Shown here: piece by piece, positions 43,754 through 53,917 of the stretch
Numbering within the stretch: position 1 is the stretch's first letter
How the letters are laid out: the number at the start of each line of letters is the position of its first letter
Origin: Croceicoccus mobilis
GTDB taxonomy: Bacteria; Pseudomonadota; Alphaproteobacteria; Sphingomonadales; Sphingomonadaceae
DNA: 64,000 nt
Reading direction: 5' to 3'
NCBI RefSeq assembly: GCF_001661965.1
Contig: NZ_LYWZ01000002.1
Location: 62,001-126,000, forward strand
Position numbers and translations under genes: made by a program
Notes under the pieces: model-generated
The model's database searches: none
Told to the model about the DNA's origin: nothing
What the model saw: the letters and a program-made list of their open reading frames with translations, nothing else

Positions 43754-44404
43754 ATGACGCAAGGACGCAATTCACCGCCTTCCGCGGCACAGGCCGGCGA
43801 GAACGCATCGGGCGATGCGCCCTTTGCCCCTGCGCCGCCGATGCCCGATGCCGCCGGGTTGGCGAAGCTGGGCGAGATGATCGACCGGCCCGTGGTGCTG
43901 GTGGGGCTGATGGGCGTGGGCAAATCCACGATCGGCAGGCGGCTGGCGCAATCGCTGGGCACGCCATTCGTCGATGCCGACGATGCGGTGGTGGAAGCGG
44001 CACAGATGTCGATCCCCGAAATCTTCGAACGTTTCGGAGAGGCCTATTTCCGCGACGGTGAACGCCGCGTGATCGCCCGCCTGATCGAAGACAGCCAGAA
44101 CCGCCCCTATATCATCGCGACCGGCGGCGGCGCCTTTGCCGATGACGAAACGCGCGCGCTGATCCTCGACAAGGCATACGCCATCTGGCTCGACAGCGAT
44201 CTCGACACCCTGGTCGAACGCGTCAGCCGCAAATCGAACCGCCCGCTGCTGAAAGGCAAGGATGCGCGCAGCGTCCTCGCCGATCTCATGGCAAAGCGCG
44301 GCCCCGCCTATGCCGAGGCGCCGATCCGCGTCGTCAGCGATGGCGGACCCCAGACAAACAGCGTCGCGCGCATCCTTGCCGCGCTTGAGGAGCACCTGAC
44401 ATGA
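43754..44404 (+). CDS. aroK: shikimate kinase
   Basis: 216 aa with an unusual 45-residue Ala/Pro-rich N-terminal extension. P-loop GLMGVGKST at 51-59, then DADDAVVEAAQMSIPEIFER, RDGERRVI and the GGGAFADDETR block, with R-P-L-L lid. It phosphorylates shikimate. Overlaps aroB (ATGA). Confidence 0.95.
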   Translation: MTQGRNSPPSAAQAGENASGDAPFAPAPPMPDAAGLAKLGEMIDRPVVLVGLMGVGKSTIGRRLAQSLGTPFVDADDAVVEAAQMSIPEIFERFGEAYFRDGERRVIARLIEDSQNRPYIIATGGGAFADDETRALILDKAYAIWLDSDLDTLVERVSRKSNRPLLKGKDARSVLADLMAKRGPAYAEAPIRVVSDGGPQTNSVARILAALEEHLT

Positions 44405-45519
44405 ACGCCGCCGTTTTTCCGGTTTCGCTTGCCGGTCGCAGTTACGAGGTGCGCGTGGGCACCGGCCTCTTGGCAGGACTGGGGCATCAGGCGGGCGCTC
44501 TCTTGCGCAAGCCAGTCGTGCCGGTGGTGACGGACGAAATCGTCGCCTCGCTCTGGCGCGATACGCTGGATGCGTCGCTGGCTGCCGTGGGCAAGAAGGC
44601 CAGCTGGCTCGTGCTGCCCAGTGGGGAGGCAACCAAGAGCTGGGCGAACCTTGAAAAGGTCTGCGATTTCCTGCTGGCCGAAGGGGTCGAGCGGGGCGAC
44701 CACATCGTCGCGCTGGGCGGCGGAGTGATCGGCGACCTCACCGGCTTTGCCGCATCGGTGCTGAAACGCGGCTGCGGCTTCATCCAGGTGCCGACGACCT
44801 TGCTGGCGCAGGTCGATAGCTCGGTCGGGGGCAAGACCGCGATCAATACGGCGGCGGGCAAGAACCTGATCGGCGCATTTCATCAGCCGGGCCTCGTGCT
44901 GGCCGATATCGACGTGCTGGCCACACTGCCACCGCGCGAACTGCGCGCAGGCTATGCCGAGGTGGTGAAATACGGCCTTATCGACGATGCCGATTTCTTC
45001 GACTGGTGCGAGGTGCATGGGCCCGACATGCTGGCAGGCGACGAGGAACTTCGCACCGAAGCCGTACGCCGATCGGTGGAGGCCAAGGCCCGCGTGGTGG
45101 CGCAAGACGAGCGCGAGACGACGGGCGCTCGCGCCTTGCTCAACCTTGGCCATACCTTCGGCCACGCGCTGGAAGCGGAACTGGGCTATTCGGGCCGCCT
45201 GCTGCATGGCGAAGCGGTCGCTATCGGCATGGTGCTGGCCGCGCGCTATTCCGTCCGCCGGGGCGAAATGCACCGCCAAGACGCAGAGCGCATCGCCGCC
45301 CATTTCCGCAGCGTCGACATGATCGCCGATGTGGCCGCGCTGGGGCTGGATTGCGACGGGCGGCGACTGGCCGATCACATGCTGCATGACAAGAAGATGG
45401 ACGCGGGCACACTGCCGTTCCTGCTGATGCGCGGGATCGGGAAAACCTATCTGGCGAAGGACGTGGCGCTCGATGATGTCGCGGAGTTTCTGGATGCGGA
45501 GCTTAAGCGCGAGGTTTGA
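44401..45519 (+). CDS. aroB: 3-dehydroquinate synthase
   Basis: 372 aa. DAHP to 3-dehydroquinate, NAD- and Zn-dependent. VALGGGVIGDLTGFAASVLK, PTTLLAQVDSSVGGKTAINT and LNLGHTFGHALEAE are conserved. Co-translated with aroK, the classic aroK-aroB pair. Confidence 0.97.
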   Translation: MNAAVFPVSLAGRSYEVRVGTGLLAGLGHQAGALLRKPVVPVVTDEIVASLWRDTLDASLAAVGKKASWLVLPSGEATKSWANLEKVCDFLLAEGVERGDHIVALGGGVIGDLTGFAASVLKRGCGFIQVPTTLLAQVDSSVGGKTAINTAAGKNLIGAFHQPGLVLADIDVLATLPPRELRAGYAEVVKYGLIDDADFFDWCEVHGPDMLAGDEELRTEAVRRSVEAKARVVAQDERETTGARALLNLGHTFGHALEAELGYSGRLLHGEAVAIGMVLAARYSVRRGEMHRQDAERIAAHFRSVDMIADVAALGLDCDGRRLADHMLHDKKMDAGTLPFLLMRGIGKTYLAKDVALDDVAEFLDAELKREV

Positions 45520-45569
45520 GGGGATTGCTGCACCCTTCCCGCAGAGCCTGACCGTTAGACAGCGACTGC

Positions 45570-45938
45570 TCAGGTCGCCCGAAGGACAAACTTCAGCTGT
45601 CTGTCCTGCATTTTGCCGATTTCATAGGACCAGCTGTTGTCGTCCATGAAATTGCACCTGCTTGTAGGCGTACACCCTCCACCGAGCCGCTTATTCAGCG
45701 CGTCGAAAAAGCGAGCCTTGCAGTCACCGGGCAGCGTTAGCCGAACGCCATAGGTGAAGTCCGTCTCGTAATCATGCTCGCCGATCCTGACATTCTCGAC
45801 CGTGGCGCGATCGCAAAGCGGAATGCCAGTCTTACTTTCGAAGAACGCTGGTGTCTCCAAGCGCGCTTCCCTTTGGCAGCCCGCGAGCAACACAGATACC
45901 AAGCCCAGCGATAAGGCTAGACCTGCCCGCTTCATCAT
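45570..45938 (-). CDS. small lipoprotein of unknown function
   Basis: 122 aa. Lipobox LAGC (Cys21). Four further cysteines (LCDR, DCKAR, GCTPTSRC) suggest disulfides. A purine-rich stretch precedes the two adjacent ATGs at 45938/45935. Base composition is moderate. No family recognised. Confidence 0.65.
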   Translation of the reverse strand: MMKRAGLALSLGLVSVLLAGCQREARLETPAFFESKTGIPLCDRATVENVRIGEHDYETDFTYGVRLTLPGDCKARFFDALNKRLGGGCTPTSRCNFMDDNSWSYEIGKMQDRQLKFVLRAT

Positions 45939-45950
45939 TCCACCCCCCGC

Positions 45951-46085
45951 TCAATCCACCGGACAGTCGATTTCCTTCTCGGTGCAGGCAACGGTGCCCG
46001 CGCCGGCAGCGCCTGCCAATAGGGCGATGCAGCCCGATGTGCTGGAACAGGCGACGAGGGCGAGGCAAATGGCGATCTTGCGCAC
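45951..46085 (-). CDS. tiny lipoprotein, GTG start
   Basis: 44 aa (VRKIAICLALVACSSTSGCI... ending KEIDCPVD). GTG 46085 with AAGGAA 8 bases upstream. Hydrophobic segment and a possible lipobox (TSGC), then a Gly/Ala segment and two cysteines. Probably a small envelope lipoprotein; it is only 12 bases before the lipoprotein gene ending at 45570, so the two may be co-transcribed. Confidence 0.55.
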   Translation of the reverse strand: MRKIAICLALVACSSTSGCIALLAGAAGAGTVACTEKEIDCPVD

Positions 46086-46176
46086 GGGGCGGTTTCCTTT
46101 CGTGTCAGGCACGCTGTCACATTGGCCGCGCCAGCGTTGCGTTTCGGTAAAGATAGCAGGGGCCCGCACTGATCGC

Positions 46177-46617
46177 TCAGAGCCGGGGCGATAAATCCAC
46201 AGCCTCGAAATCGTCGAGCATGGCGGCGCGTAGAAGCGAGCGGTGGCATTTCGCAGCATTCCCGCAAAAGCACAGCAGCGCCGTGGGTCGCTCAGCGGCC
46301 AGATCGCGCAATTCGGCAGCTGCCGCCAGCGCTTCGGGCAATTCCAACTGTCCCGCATAGATCTGCCGAAGCGCGGCGAGGTCGCCTTTTCGCGCCGCCT
46401 CGCGTCCCTCCTTCGGCGTGCCCAATGGCTTGAAGTGGCGATAGGCGATGCCCGCCTCTGCCGCCGCGCCCGCCAGCGCGGTTTTCGAAAAGCCGGGGCG
46501 GCGCGACAGGGGCAGCGCCCGCACATCGGCCAGCACCTCCACCCCCGCCTCTTTCAGCGCATCAATGACCGCAGGGACGCTCGCCCCTTCGTAACCGATG
46601 GTCCAGACGCGCTGCAC
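46177..46617 (-). CDS. DUF488 family protein
   Basis: 146 aa from GTG 46617. VWTIGYEGASVPAVIDALKE, DVRALPLSRRPGFSK and LLCFCGNAAKCHRSLL (paired cysteines) match DUF488 proteins, uncharacterised cytoplasmic proteins. It starts 5 bases after the csaA-like gene. Confidence 0.85.
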   Translation of the reverse strand: MQRVWTIGYEGASVPAVIDALKEAGVEVLADVRALPLSRRPGFSKTALAGAAAEAGIAYRHFKPLGTPKEGREAARKGDLAALRQIYAGQLELPEALAAAAELRDLAAERPTALLCFCGNAAKCHRSLLRAAMLDDFEAVDLSPRL

Positions 46618-46622
46618 GGGAA

Positions 46623-46994
46623 TTAGAGCAGGCGCGCCCCATCGGGCACCTTGTGATCGGGTGAGAACAACGTGATCCGCCCCTCCGCATCGGCGAAGCC
46701 CAGGGTCAGCACCTCGGACTTCATCGGGCCGATCTGGCGCGGCGGGAAATTGACCACGCCCGCCAGCTGCCGACCGATCAGATCTTCGGGCGTATAAAGC
46801 GTCGCGATCTGCGCGCTCGTCTTGCGCACGCCAACCGCGGGGCCGAAGTCGATATGGAGGATCAGGCTCGGCTTGCGGGCCTTGGGGAACGGCTCTGCCT
46901 TCACCACCGTGCCGATGCGAATGTCGACCTTGAGGAAATCGTCAAAGGCGATTTCATCGGCAGGCGGTGTCTGGGCGTTTTGATCTACGTGCAT
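46623..46994 (-). CDS. csaA: CsaA-like tRNA-binding-domain protein
   Basis: 123 aa. FLKVDIRIGTVVKAEPFPKA and RKTSAQIATLYTPEDLIGR are the EMAP-II/CsaA tRNA-binding OB fold, with FPPRQIGPMKSEVLTLGF at the end. It acts as an export-related chaperone or RNA binder. It follows pccA directly (stop TGA adjacent to ATG). Confidence 0.88.
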   Translation of the reverse strand: MHVDQNAQTPPADEIAFDDFLKVDIRIGTVVKAEPFPKARKPSLILHIDFGPAVGVRKTSAQIATLYTPEDLIGRQLAGVVNFPPRQIGPMKSEVLTLGFADAEGRITLFSPDHKVPDGARLL

Positions 46995-49037
46995 TCATTC
47001 CATTTCGAGGATGATCGCGTCGACTGCAAGACTGTCCCCAGCCTTTGCGTTGACAGATTTCACCGTTCCGGACTTCTCCGCCCGCAGGATGTTCTCCATC
47101 TTCATCGCCTCGACCACGGCCAGCGGCTGGCCCAGTTCGACGGAATCGCCCTCTTCCACGTTCAATGACACCAGCAGGCCGGGCATCGGGCAGACGAGGA
47201 ACTTCGACATATCGGGCGGGATCTTCTCGATCATGTGCTTGCTGAACTGCGCCACATGGGCGGGCAGCACGCGCAGGGAATGGCGTGCGCCGCGGGTGGT
47301 CAGGGCAAAACCGGCAGGCACCGGCTCGACCTTGACGGTCAGAGGATCGCCGCCCTCGCCTTCCTCGTCGCTGTCGAAGACCGCGTTCACCAGCCGCTCG
47401 CCAGGGGTGTATTCCATCGAGATATCGACACTCGCGCCGTTTACGCTGACACTGTCCTTCGACAGGCTGACTTCATAGGTTTCGTCGCCCTGCGTGACCA
47501 CCCATTCGGACGGCGGCGCGAGGCGGGGACCAAGCTGCCCGTCGATGCGGCGGGCGCGGTCGGCGTGGGCGGTGGCGATGAAACCGGCGATGGCGGCAAG
47601 CTTCACCTTCAGCTCGTCACCGGTGGCCGCGCCTTCGAAGCCTTCGGGATATTCCTCGGCGATGAAGCCCGTCGTCAGCTCACCGCTGCGGAAGCGCGGG
47701 TGCTGCATGATGGCCGAGAGGAAGTCGATATTATGGCCCAGCCCCTCGATGTCGAAAGCATCGAGCGCCGCGATCTGCAAGTCGGCGGCTTCGTCACGGG
47801 TGGGTGCCCAGGTGACGAGCTTGGCGATCATGGGGTCGTAGAACATCGAGACTTCGCCGCCTTCATAGACGCCGTCGTCCACGCGGATGCCATCGACGCC
47901 GCGGCGGCCATTTTCCGCTCCGTCATCCGCCCAGCCATCGACCGGCGGGTCATAGCGGACAAGGCGGCCCGTCGAGGGCAGGAAGCCGCGATAGGGATCT
48001 TCGGCATAGACGCGGTTCTCGATGGCCCAGCCGTCGATCTTCACATCGTCCTGAGTGAACGAAAGTTCTTCGCCAGCGGCGACGCGGATCATCTGCTCGA
48101 CAAGGTCGACACCGGTGATCGCCTCGGTCACGGGGTGCTCCACCTGCAGGCGGGTGTTCATTTCGAGGAAGTAGAAGCTCTCCCCCGTCTTGTCCGCGCC
48201 GGAAACGATCAGCTCGACCGTGCCCGCGCTGAAATAGCCGACCGCCTTCGACAGGGCGACGCATTGCTCGCCCATCGCCTTGCGCATGGCAGGCGTGACG
48301 AAGGGCGACGGCGCTTCTTCCACGACCTTCTGGTGGCGGCGCTGGATCGAGCATTCGCGTTCGTTGAGATACAGCACATTGCCGTGCTGATCGCCGAGGA
48401 TCTGGATCTCGATATGGCGCGGGTCCTCGATGAACTTCTCGATGAAGACGCGGTCGTCGCCAAAGGAATTCAGGCCTTCGCGCTTGGTCGCCTCGAAGCC
48501 TTCGCGAACGTCCTTTTCGCTATAGGCGAGGCGCATGCCCTTGCCGCCGCCGCCTGCCGAAGCCTTCATCATCACCGGATAGCCGATGTCATTGCTGATC
48601 TCGACCGCGTGTTCGGTATCGCGGATTTCGCCCACGAAGCCGGGCACCACGTTCACGCCCGCCTCGCGCGCGATCTTCTTGGATTCGATCTTGTCGCCCA
48701 TGGCGGCGATCGCCTTGGCGGGCGGGCCGATGAAGGCGATGTTCTCTGCGGCCAGCGCCTCGACGAAGCTGGCGCGTTCGGACAGGAAGCCATAACCCGG
48801 ATGCACGGCCTCGGCCCCGGTCTGCTTAGCGGCGGCGATGATCTTGTCGGCGACCAGATAGCTTTCGGACGCCGTCGCGGGGCCGATATGCACGGCCTCA
48901 TCCGCCATTTTCACGAAAGGCGCGCGGGCGTCGGCGTCGGAATAGACGGCCACGGTCTCGATCCCCATGGCACGGGCAGTCTTGATCACGCGGCAGGCGA
49001 TTTCGCCGCGATTGGCAATCAGGATCTTCTTGAACAC
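46995..49037 (-). CDS. pccA: propionyl-CoA carboxylase alpha chain (biotin carboxylase and BCCP)
   Basis: 680 aa. Biotin carboxylase domain (FKKILIANRGEIACRVIKTA, KASAGGGGKGMRLA, FLEMNTRLQVEHPVTE) to about 445, a linker (BT) domain, then the biotinyl domain with AMKM and target Lys646, 35 residues from the end. The adjacent bioB makes its cofactor; pccB lies upstream in the same run. 3-methylcrotonyl-CoA carboxylase alpha is similar, but the pccB/scpA context favours propionyl-CoA. Confidence 0.93.
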   Translation of the reverse strand: MFKKILIANRGEIACRVIKTARAMGIETVAVYSDADARAPFVKMADEAVHIGPATASESYLVADKIIAAAKQTGAEAVHPGYGFLSERASFVEALAAENIAFIGPPAKAIAAMGDKIESKKIAREAGVNVVPGFVGEIRDTEHAVEISNDIGYPVMMKASAGGGGKGMRLAYSEKDVREGFEATKREGLNSFGDDRVFIEKFIEDPRHIEIQILGDQHGNVLYLNERECSIQRRHQKVVEEAPSPFVTPAMRKAMGEQCVALSKAVGYFSAGTVELIVSGADKTGESFYFLEMNTRLQVEHPVTEAITGVDLVEQMIRVAAGEELSFTQDDVKIDGWAIENRVYAEDPYRGFLPSTGRLVRYDPPVDGWADDGAENGRRGVDGIRVDDGVYEGGEVSMFYDPMIAKLVTWAPTRDEAADLQIAALDAFDIEGLGHNIDFLSAIMQHPRFRSGELTTGFIAEEYPEGFEGAATGDELKVKLAAIAGFIATAHADRARRIDGQLGPRLAPPSEWVVTQGDETYEVSLSKDSVSVNGASVDISMEYTPGERLVNAVFDSDEEGEGGDPLTVKVEPVPAGFALTTRGARHSLRVLPAHVAQFSKHMIEKIPPDMSKFLVCPMPGLLVSLNVEEGDSVELGQPLAVVEAMKMENILRAEKSGTVKSVNAKAGDSLAVDAIILEME

Positions 49038-49057
49038 GTGTCGCTTCCTCTCTGGGG

Positions 49058-49405
49058 TCAGTTCGTTTCGGCCATCTCGCGCAATTGCGCGGTCCGCGTT
49101 TGGGTCAGCCGCGTCATGCAGCGGTTATGGATGAGCGGCAGGATCGAGCCGCCCGCATAGGGCGCGGCCACCGCCTTGCAGTGCGCATCGCGAAAGGCGA
49201 TCCACGCGCGCTGCGCGGTGAGCAGGCTGTCATAGGTGCCGGACGCTTTCGCCTGTGCGCGGGCGTCGGCCCACGCGGCGTTCAGCGCGCCATCGGCGGC
49301 CTCGTACTCTTCCATGGAGCACTGGTTCATGTCGGCCTGCGTCATGGCATTGTCGCAGGGGCTGGCCGCTTGCGCGGCGGCCAGCAGCAGGAGACTAAGC
49401 ATCAT
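49058..49405 (-). CDS. LprI/DUF1311-like secreted protein
   Basis: 115 aa. Signal peptide ([17 protein letters not shown]) followed by four cysteines and the pattern QADMNQCSMEEYEAADGALN, LLTAQRAWIAFRDAHC. Homologues include lysozyme-inhibitor LprI. 20 bases before pccA; overlaps the next gene by 11 bases. Confidence 0.85.
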   Translation of the reverse strand: MMLSLLLLAAAQAASPCDNAMTQADMNQCSMEEYEAADGALNAAWADARAQAKASGTYDSLLTAQRAWIAFRDAHCKAVAAPYAGGSILPLIHNRCMTRLTQTRTAQLREMAETN

Positions 49406-49688
49406 AGCCCATCTCCTTCAGTCGCGGCGCGGTCAGTTCGATGTCGGGCGCATTGTCGTGCACCCATTTGCGGAAGCAATCCTTCGCCGCAGCAGACGCG
49501 CCATAGGTGACAAACACCCACTGCGTGTCGTCGACCTTATCGATCCGCATCTGCGACGCGCCGCAATCATGCGCGGCAACGCGCATCTTGCCCAGATCAT
49601 CCGCGCTGCCAACGGCATAATGCGCGGCATCGCCCACCTGACCGCAACCGGCCATCAGCATAGGCAGGAGGGCGATAGCAATTTTCAC
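49395..49688 (-). CDS. small lipoprotein, GTG start
   Basis: 97 aa from GTG 49688 ([15 protein letters not shown], lipobox LMAGC). The start overlaps the bioB stop (GTGA). Body has two cysteines and a C-terminal helix. No family recognised; probable envelope lipoprotein placed in the pcc operon. Confidence 0.6.
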   Translation of the reverse strand: MKIAIALLPMLMAGCGQVGDAAHYAVGSADDLGKMRVAAHDCGASQMRIDKVDDTQWVFVTYGASAAAKDCFRKWVHDNAPDIELTAPRLKEMGYDA

Positions 49689-50701
49689 TCGGCAGCCTCC
49701 GCAGGGATCTTCGCGCAATGTTCGGCCGGCATGGGTTCAAGACCCAGGCGGTCGAACAGGGCATCGTCGCTGTCATCGCCCGCATTGGGTGCGGTCAGCA
49801 GCTTTTCGCCGCTGAAGATCGAATTCGCACCTGACAGGAAGCACAGGGCCTGCGTCGATGCGCTCATGCTCTCACGCCCTGCTGACAGGCGGACCATGGA
49901 TTCGGGCATGGTGATGCGCGCCACCGCAACGGTGCGGACGAATTCGATCTCGTCGATCTGAGCCAGCGGCGTATCGGCCAGCATGTCGCCAAGCGGCGTG
50001 CCCTTCACCGGCACCAGCGCGTTGACCGGCACGCTTTCGGGGTGATCCTCCATCGTCGCCAGCACATGGATGAAGCCGACGCGATCGTCGCGCGTCTCGC
50101 CCATGCCGACAATGCCGCCGCAGCACACGTTGATACCGGCTGCGCGAACATGCTCCAGCGTCAGCAGACGATCGCCAAGGCTGCGCGTGCTGGCCACGCG
50201 TTCGTAATATTCAGGGCCGGTGTCGATGTTGTGGTTGTAATAATCGAGGCCTGCGTCAGCCAGCTGCGCGGCCTGTTCGCCGGTCAGCATGCCCGCGGTC
50301 ATGCAGGTCTCCATGCCCATCGCCTTCACCTGCCGGACCATATCGGTCAGCATCGGCATCTCGCGCGCCTTGGGGTTGCGGAAGGCGGCACCCATGCAGA
50401 AACGCGTCGAGCCCATGTCCTTCGCCTGCGCGGCGGCCTGCAACACCTGCTGCACTTCCATCAGCTTGGTCGCTTTTACGCCTGCGTCATTATGCGCGGA
50501 CTGGCTGCAATAGCCGCAGTCTTCGGGGCAGCCGCCGGTCTTGATCGAGAGCAGGGTCGAACGCTGCACCTCGTTCGGACGGTGGTGGGCGCGGTGCGTT
50601 TCAGCGGCGCGGAACACCAGCTCGGTGAAGGGCAGGTCGAACAGGGCGGCGATTTCCTCGCGCGTCCAGTCATGGCGGGTTTCGGAACGGGGGATGGTCA
50701 T
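49685..50701 (-). CDS. bioB: biotin synthase
   Basis: 338 aa radical-SAM enzyme that inserts sulfur into dethiobiotin. CxxxCxxC is C58-C62-C65 ([12 protein letters not shown]), plus the second-cluster residues [13 protein letters not shown] and [16 protein letters not shown] 50701. It lies between two pcc genes, so biotin supply and biotin-enzyme synthesis are co-transcribed; bioA/F/D are elsewhere. Confidence 0.96.
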   Translation of the reverse strand: MTIPRSETRHDWTREEIAALFDLPFTELVFRAAETHRAHHRPNEVQRSTLLSIKTGGCPEDCGYCSQSAHNDAGVKATKLMEVQQVLQAAAQAKDMGSTRFCMGAAFRNPKAREMPMLTDMVRQVKAMGMETCMTAGMLTGEQAAQLADAGLDYYNHNIDTGPEYYERVASTRSLGDRLLTLEHVRAAGINVCCGGIVGMGETRDDRVGFIHVLATMEDHPESVPVNALVPVKGTPLGDMLADTPLAQIDEIEFVRTVAVARITMPESMVRLSAGRESMSASTQALCFLSGANSIFSGEKLLTAPNAGDDSDDALFDRLGLEPMPAEHCAKIPAEAAE

Positions 50702-51510
50702 GCTGCTTTCCTCTTGCGCGCATCGGCATAGGCCTGAAGCGCTGCGGCATAATGCGGCGCGGCGCGTCGGTCACCCTCTCCATGCCCGAATCCGTCCAAA
50801 GTTTCAGCCACCCTTTGCACCGCCGCATCGCCAAGCGATCCCAGCGCAGTCACATGCACGCCGATGGTGAAGACGATGGCCTGCGTTTTCGGCAGGCGGC
50901 GCAGCGTTTCGCGTTCGCACCGGACGAACAGGGTTGTGCCCGCGTTTTCGGGCGTGACGTGAGAGAACCGCGTCGCCGGATCGTCGGTCGGCAGATAACG
51001 ATACATGCCATTCGCCATGACGAATGCGTTGGTGCGCCCGAACACATGCGGCGCACGAAGCCCGGCAAGAAAGCGGTCGACCCCGGCAGAAAGTTGCTCG
51101 GCATAGCCGTCGATGGGTTCGTGTACCTTGACGATGGCGCGGCCCATTTTCTCGGAAAGGTGCCAGTCGGTCGGGAAGGCGACGGCAGCTCCGGTCAACC
51201 GGTATTCGCTGCCGGGCGCATCCTGCGTGAGGATGCAAAAATCCTCCCAATGCGCGCGGGCGGCCTGTTCGATCCCGCCCGAGACACCCAGCATTTCGCA
51301 CAGCTCGGTTTCGGCAGCGCGCGCTTCGGGGAGGACATGCACCGCCTCCGGGTGCGCGTCGAACGCGGCATTGCGGCAGGCGAGATTGGGGTCTGGCGCC
51401 AGCCACTCACTCTCGGCCAGACGCACCAGCCCCATGCGCAGCGGGCCGGAGACCCGTGCATCAGGCAGCAGCGTTTCGACCGAGAATCCGAGGGCGGGCT
51501 TAGGGATCAT
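50698..51510 (-). CDS. DUF3445 (haem-dependent oxidative N-demethylase-like) protein
   Basis: 270 aa. The pattern [33 protein letters not shown] and [20 protein letters not shown] fits DUF3445, a family that includes the alpha subunit of haem-dependent dimethylamine-type N-demethylase. No transmembrane helix. Its stop overlaps bioB (ATGA) and its own start overlaps the small membrane gene. Function in this operon is unknown. Confidence 0.75.
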   Translation of the reverse strand: MIPKPALGFSVETLLPDARVSGPLRMGLVRLAESEWLAPDPNLACRNAAFDAHPEAVHVLPEARAAETELCEMLGVSGGIEQAARAHWEDFCILTQDAPGSEYRLTGAAVAFPTDWHLSEKMGRAIVKVHEPIDGYAEQLSAGVDRFLAGLRAPHVFGRTNAFVMANGMYRYLPTDDPATRFSHVTPENAGTTLFVRCERETLRRLPKTQAIVFTIGVHVTALGSLGDAAVQRVAETLDGFGHGEGDRRAAPHYAAALQAYADARKRKAA

Positions 51511-51749
51511 TGCGCCCTCGCCAGCTTGAAAATCCGCTTTGCGAACCAGTTAAGGAAGACCCAGCAGATCACGCCGTAAAGCACCGCCGGAAGCGTTCCA
51601 AACAGCCAGTGCTGCGCCATGGTCGGCTCAGCGCCATAAGCCATGGCACGGACGCCGAACACCATGTCCCGGAGCGTGAACACTGTCATCCAGAACAGCG
51701 TCGAACAGACAGCAAATCCGATAACTGAAAGGCGAACGATACGCTTCAC
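51507..51749 (-). CDS. small two-helix membrane protein
   Basis: 80 aa from GTG 51749, overlapping the scpA stop (GTGA). Two hydrophobic segments (about 6-28 and 48-66) and a basic C-terminus. No family recognised; likely translated by coupling to scpA. Confidence 0.6.
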   Translation of the reverse strand: MKRIVRLSVIGFAVCSTLFWMTVFTLRDMVFGVRAMAYGAEPTMAQHWLFGTLPAVLYGVICWVFLNWFAKRIFKLARAQ

Positions 51750-53896
51750 TCAGCCGCCTCGTCCATATCCGCTGGCGGCATGTTGTGGCCCAACAGGCGC
51801 AGCACATCCGCCGCCGCCTCGACCACATTGGTGCCGGGGCCATAGATGCCCTGCACACCTGCATTGCGCAGGAATTCATAGTCGGTCGACGGGATAACGC
51901 CGCCAGCGGTCACCTTGATGTCGCTGCGGCCATTGTCCTTCAGCAGGCGGATCAGTTCGGGGATCAGCGTCTTGTGCCCCGCCGCAAGGCTCGATGCGCC
52001 GATCAGATCGACATCCCGGTCCAATGCCATCTCCAGCGTTTCCTGCGGGGTCTGGAACAGCGGGCCGGTGGTGACGTCGAAACCCATGTCGCCAAAGGCG
52101 CTGGCGATCACATTCGCGCCGCGGTCATGGCCGTCCTGCCCCATCTTCGCGATCATCACGCGGGGCTTGCGGCCCATGCGGCGTTCGACCGCCGCCACGC
52201 CATCGACCACCGCCTGATAGCGATTGTCATCGGCATAGGCCGCGCCATACACGCCCTTTACGGGCTTGGGCATGGTGTCGTAGCGGCCAAAGGCCGCCTC
52301 CATGGCATCCGAAATCTCGCCAAGGCTCGCGCGTTCGCGGGCCGCGTCCACCGCAAGGGCCAGCAGGTTGCCATCGCCCTTCGCCCCTTCGCGCAGCGCG
52401 GTCAGCGCAGCCTGGCACTTCGCCTCGTCGCGCGTGCTGCGCATCTTCTCCAGCCGCCTGATCTGCGCCTCGCGCACGGCGGTGTTGTCGATGTCGAGCG
52501 TTTCGATCGGCTCTTCCTGCGGAAGCCGGAACTTGTTGACGCCAACGATGACGTCCTCGCCCTTATCGACGCGTGCCTGGCGGCCTGCTGCCGCCTCTTC
52601 GATCATGCCCTTGGGCCAGCCGGCTGCCACGGCTTTCGCCATGCCGCCTTCGGCCTCGACCTTCTCGATGATGGCCCATGCCTCGTCGACAAGGCTCTTG
52701 GTCAGCGCCTCGACGTAATAGGAACCGCCCAGCGGATCGACCACATTGGTCATCCCCGTTTCTTCCTGCAGCACGATCTGCGTGTTGCGGGCGATGCGGG
52801 CGCTGAAATCGGTGGGCAGCGCGATGGCTTCATCCAGCGCATTGGTGTGGAGCGACTGCGTGCCGCCCAGCATCGCGGCCATTGCCTCGACCGTAGTGCG
52901 GATGACGTTGTTATATGGGTCCTGCTCTGTCAGAGACACGCCGCTGGTCTGGCAGTGGGTGCGCAGCATTTTGGAACGTTCGGATTGCGCGCCCAGTTGC
53001 GTCATCGCGCGGTGCCACAAAGTGCGGGCAGCGCGCAGTTTCGCCACTTCCATGAAGAAGTTCATGCCGATGGCGAAGAAGAACGAGAGGCGCCCTGCGA
53101 ACTTGTCGATGTCGAGGCCGCTGGCCACGCCATATTTCACATATTCCATGCCATCGGCGATGGTGAAGGCCAACTCCTGCACCTGCGTCGCGCCGGCTTC
53201 CTGCATGTGATAGCCGGAGATCGAGATCGAGTTGAACTTCGGCATGTGGTCCGCCGTATAGGCGAAGATGTCCGAAATGATCCGCATGCTGGGTTCGGGC
53301 GGATAGATATAGGTGTTGCGGACCATGAACTCCTTCAGAATGTCGTTCTGAATGGTCCCGGTCAGCTGGTCGGGGCTAACCCCCTGCTCTTCCGCCGCGA
53401 TGATATAGAACGCAAGGCACGGGATCACCGCGCCGTTCATCGTCATCGACACGCTCATCTGGTCGAGCGGGATCTGGTCGAAGAGGATCTTCATGTCCTC
53501 GACACTGTCGATGGCAACGCCCGCCTTGCCGACATCGCCGACGACGCGCGGATGGTCGGAGTCATAGCCGCGATGGGTCGCAAGGTCGAAAGCGACCGAC
53601 AGACCCTTTTGCCCGGCGGCGAGATTGCGGCGATAGAAAGCGTTCGATTCCTCCGCGGTCGAGAAACCGGCATACTGGCGGATCGTCCACGGACGGCCTG
53701 CATACATCGATGCCTTCACCCCGCGCGTGAACGGGGCGAAACCGGGCAGGCCCGGGTCCCAGTCAGTGATATCCGCCTCGGTATAAAGCGGCTTCACGTC
53801 GATGCCTTCGGGCGTGTGCCAGGTCAGGTCGCGACCTTTGACTTCCTTGTCGGCGGTCGCCTGCCAATCGCTCAGCGTGGGTTTCTGGTCGCTCAT
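51746..53896 (-). CDS. scpA: methylmalonyl-CoA mutase (single polypeptide)
   Basis: 716 aa. B12 enzyme converting (R)-methylmalonyl-CoA to succinyl-CoA. Catalytic barrel: [59 protein letters not shown]. Cobalamin domain in the last 140 residues with [14 protein letters not shown] (Asp-x-His-x-x-Gly). Subunit architecture matches the one-chain human/E. coli Sbm type. ATG 53896. Confidence 0.95.
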   Translation of the reverse strand: MSDQKPTLSDWQATADKEVKGRDLTWHTPEGIDVKPLYTEADITDWDPGLPGFAPFTRGVKASMYAGRPWTIRQYAGFSTAEESNAFYRRNLAAGQKGLSVAFDLATHRGYDSDHPRVVGDVGKAGVAIDSVEDMKILFDQIPLDQMSVSMTMNGAVIPCLAFYIIAAEEQGVSPDQLTGTIQNDILKEFMVRNTYIYPPEPSMRIISDIFAYTADHMPKFNSISISGYHMQEAGATQVQELAFTIADGMEYVKYGVASGLDIDKFAGRLSFFFAIGMNFFMEVAKLRAARTLWHRAMTQLGAQSERSKMLRTHCQTSGVSLTEQDPYNNVIRTTVEAMAAMLGGTQSLHTNALDEAIALPTDFSARIARNTQIVLQEETGMTNVVDPLGGSYYVEALTKSLVDEAWAIIEKVEAEGGMAKAVAAGWPKGMIEEAAAGRQARVDKGEDVIVGVNKFRLPQEEPIETLDIDNTAVREAQIRRLEKMRSTRDEAKCQAALTALREGAKGDGNLLALAVDAARERASLGEISDAMEAAFGRYDTMPKPVKGVYGAAYADDNRYQAVVDGVAAVERRMGRKPRVMIAKMGQDGHDRGANVIASAFGDMGFDVTTGPLFQTPQETLEMALDRDVDLIGASSLAAGHKTLIPELIRLLKDNGRSDIKVTAGGVIPSTDYEFLRNAGVQGIYGPGTNVVEAAADVLRLLGHNMPPADMDEAAE

Positions 53897-53917
53897 GTCG
53901 GTCCTCTCGCGCGCTTT

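Noticed and set aside
45548-45575. Possible third copy of repeat A near GACCGTTAGACAGCGACTGC
   Set aside because: The match needs several gaps and there is no repeat B on the other side of the neighbouring gene.
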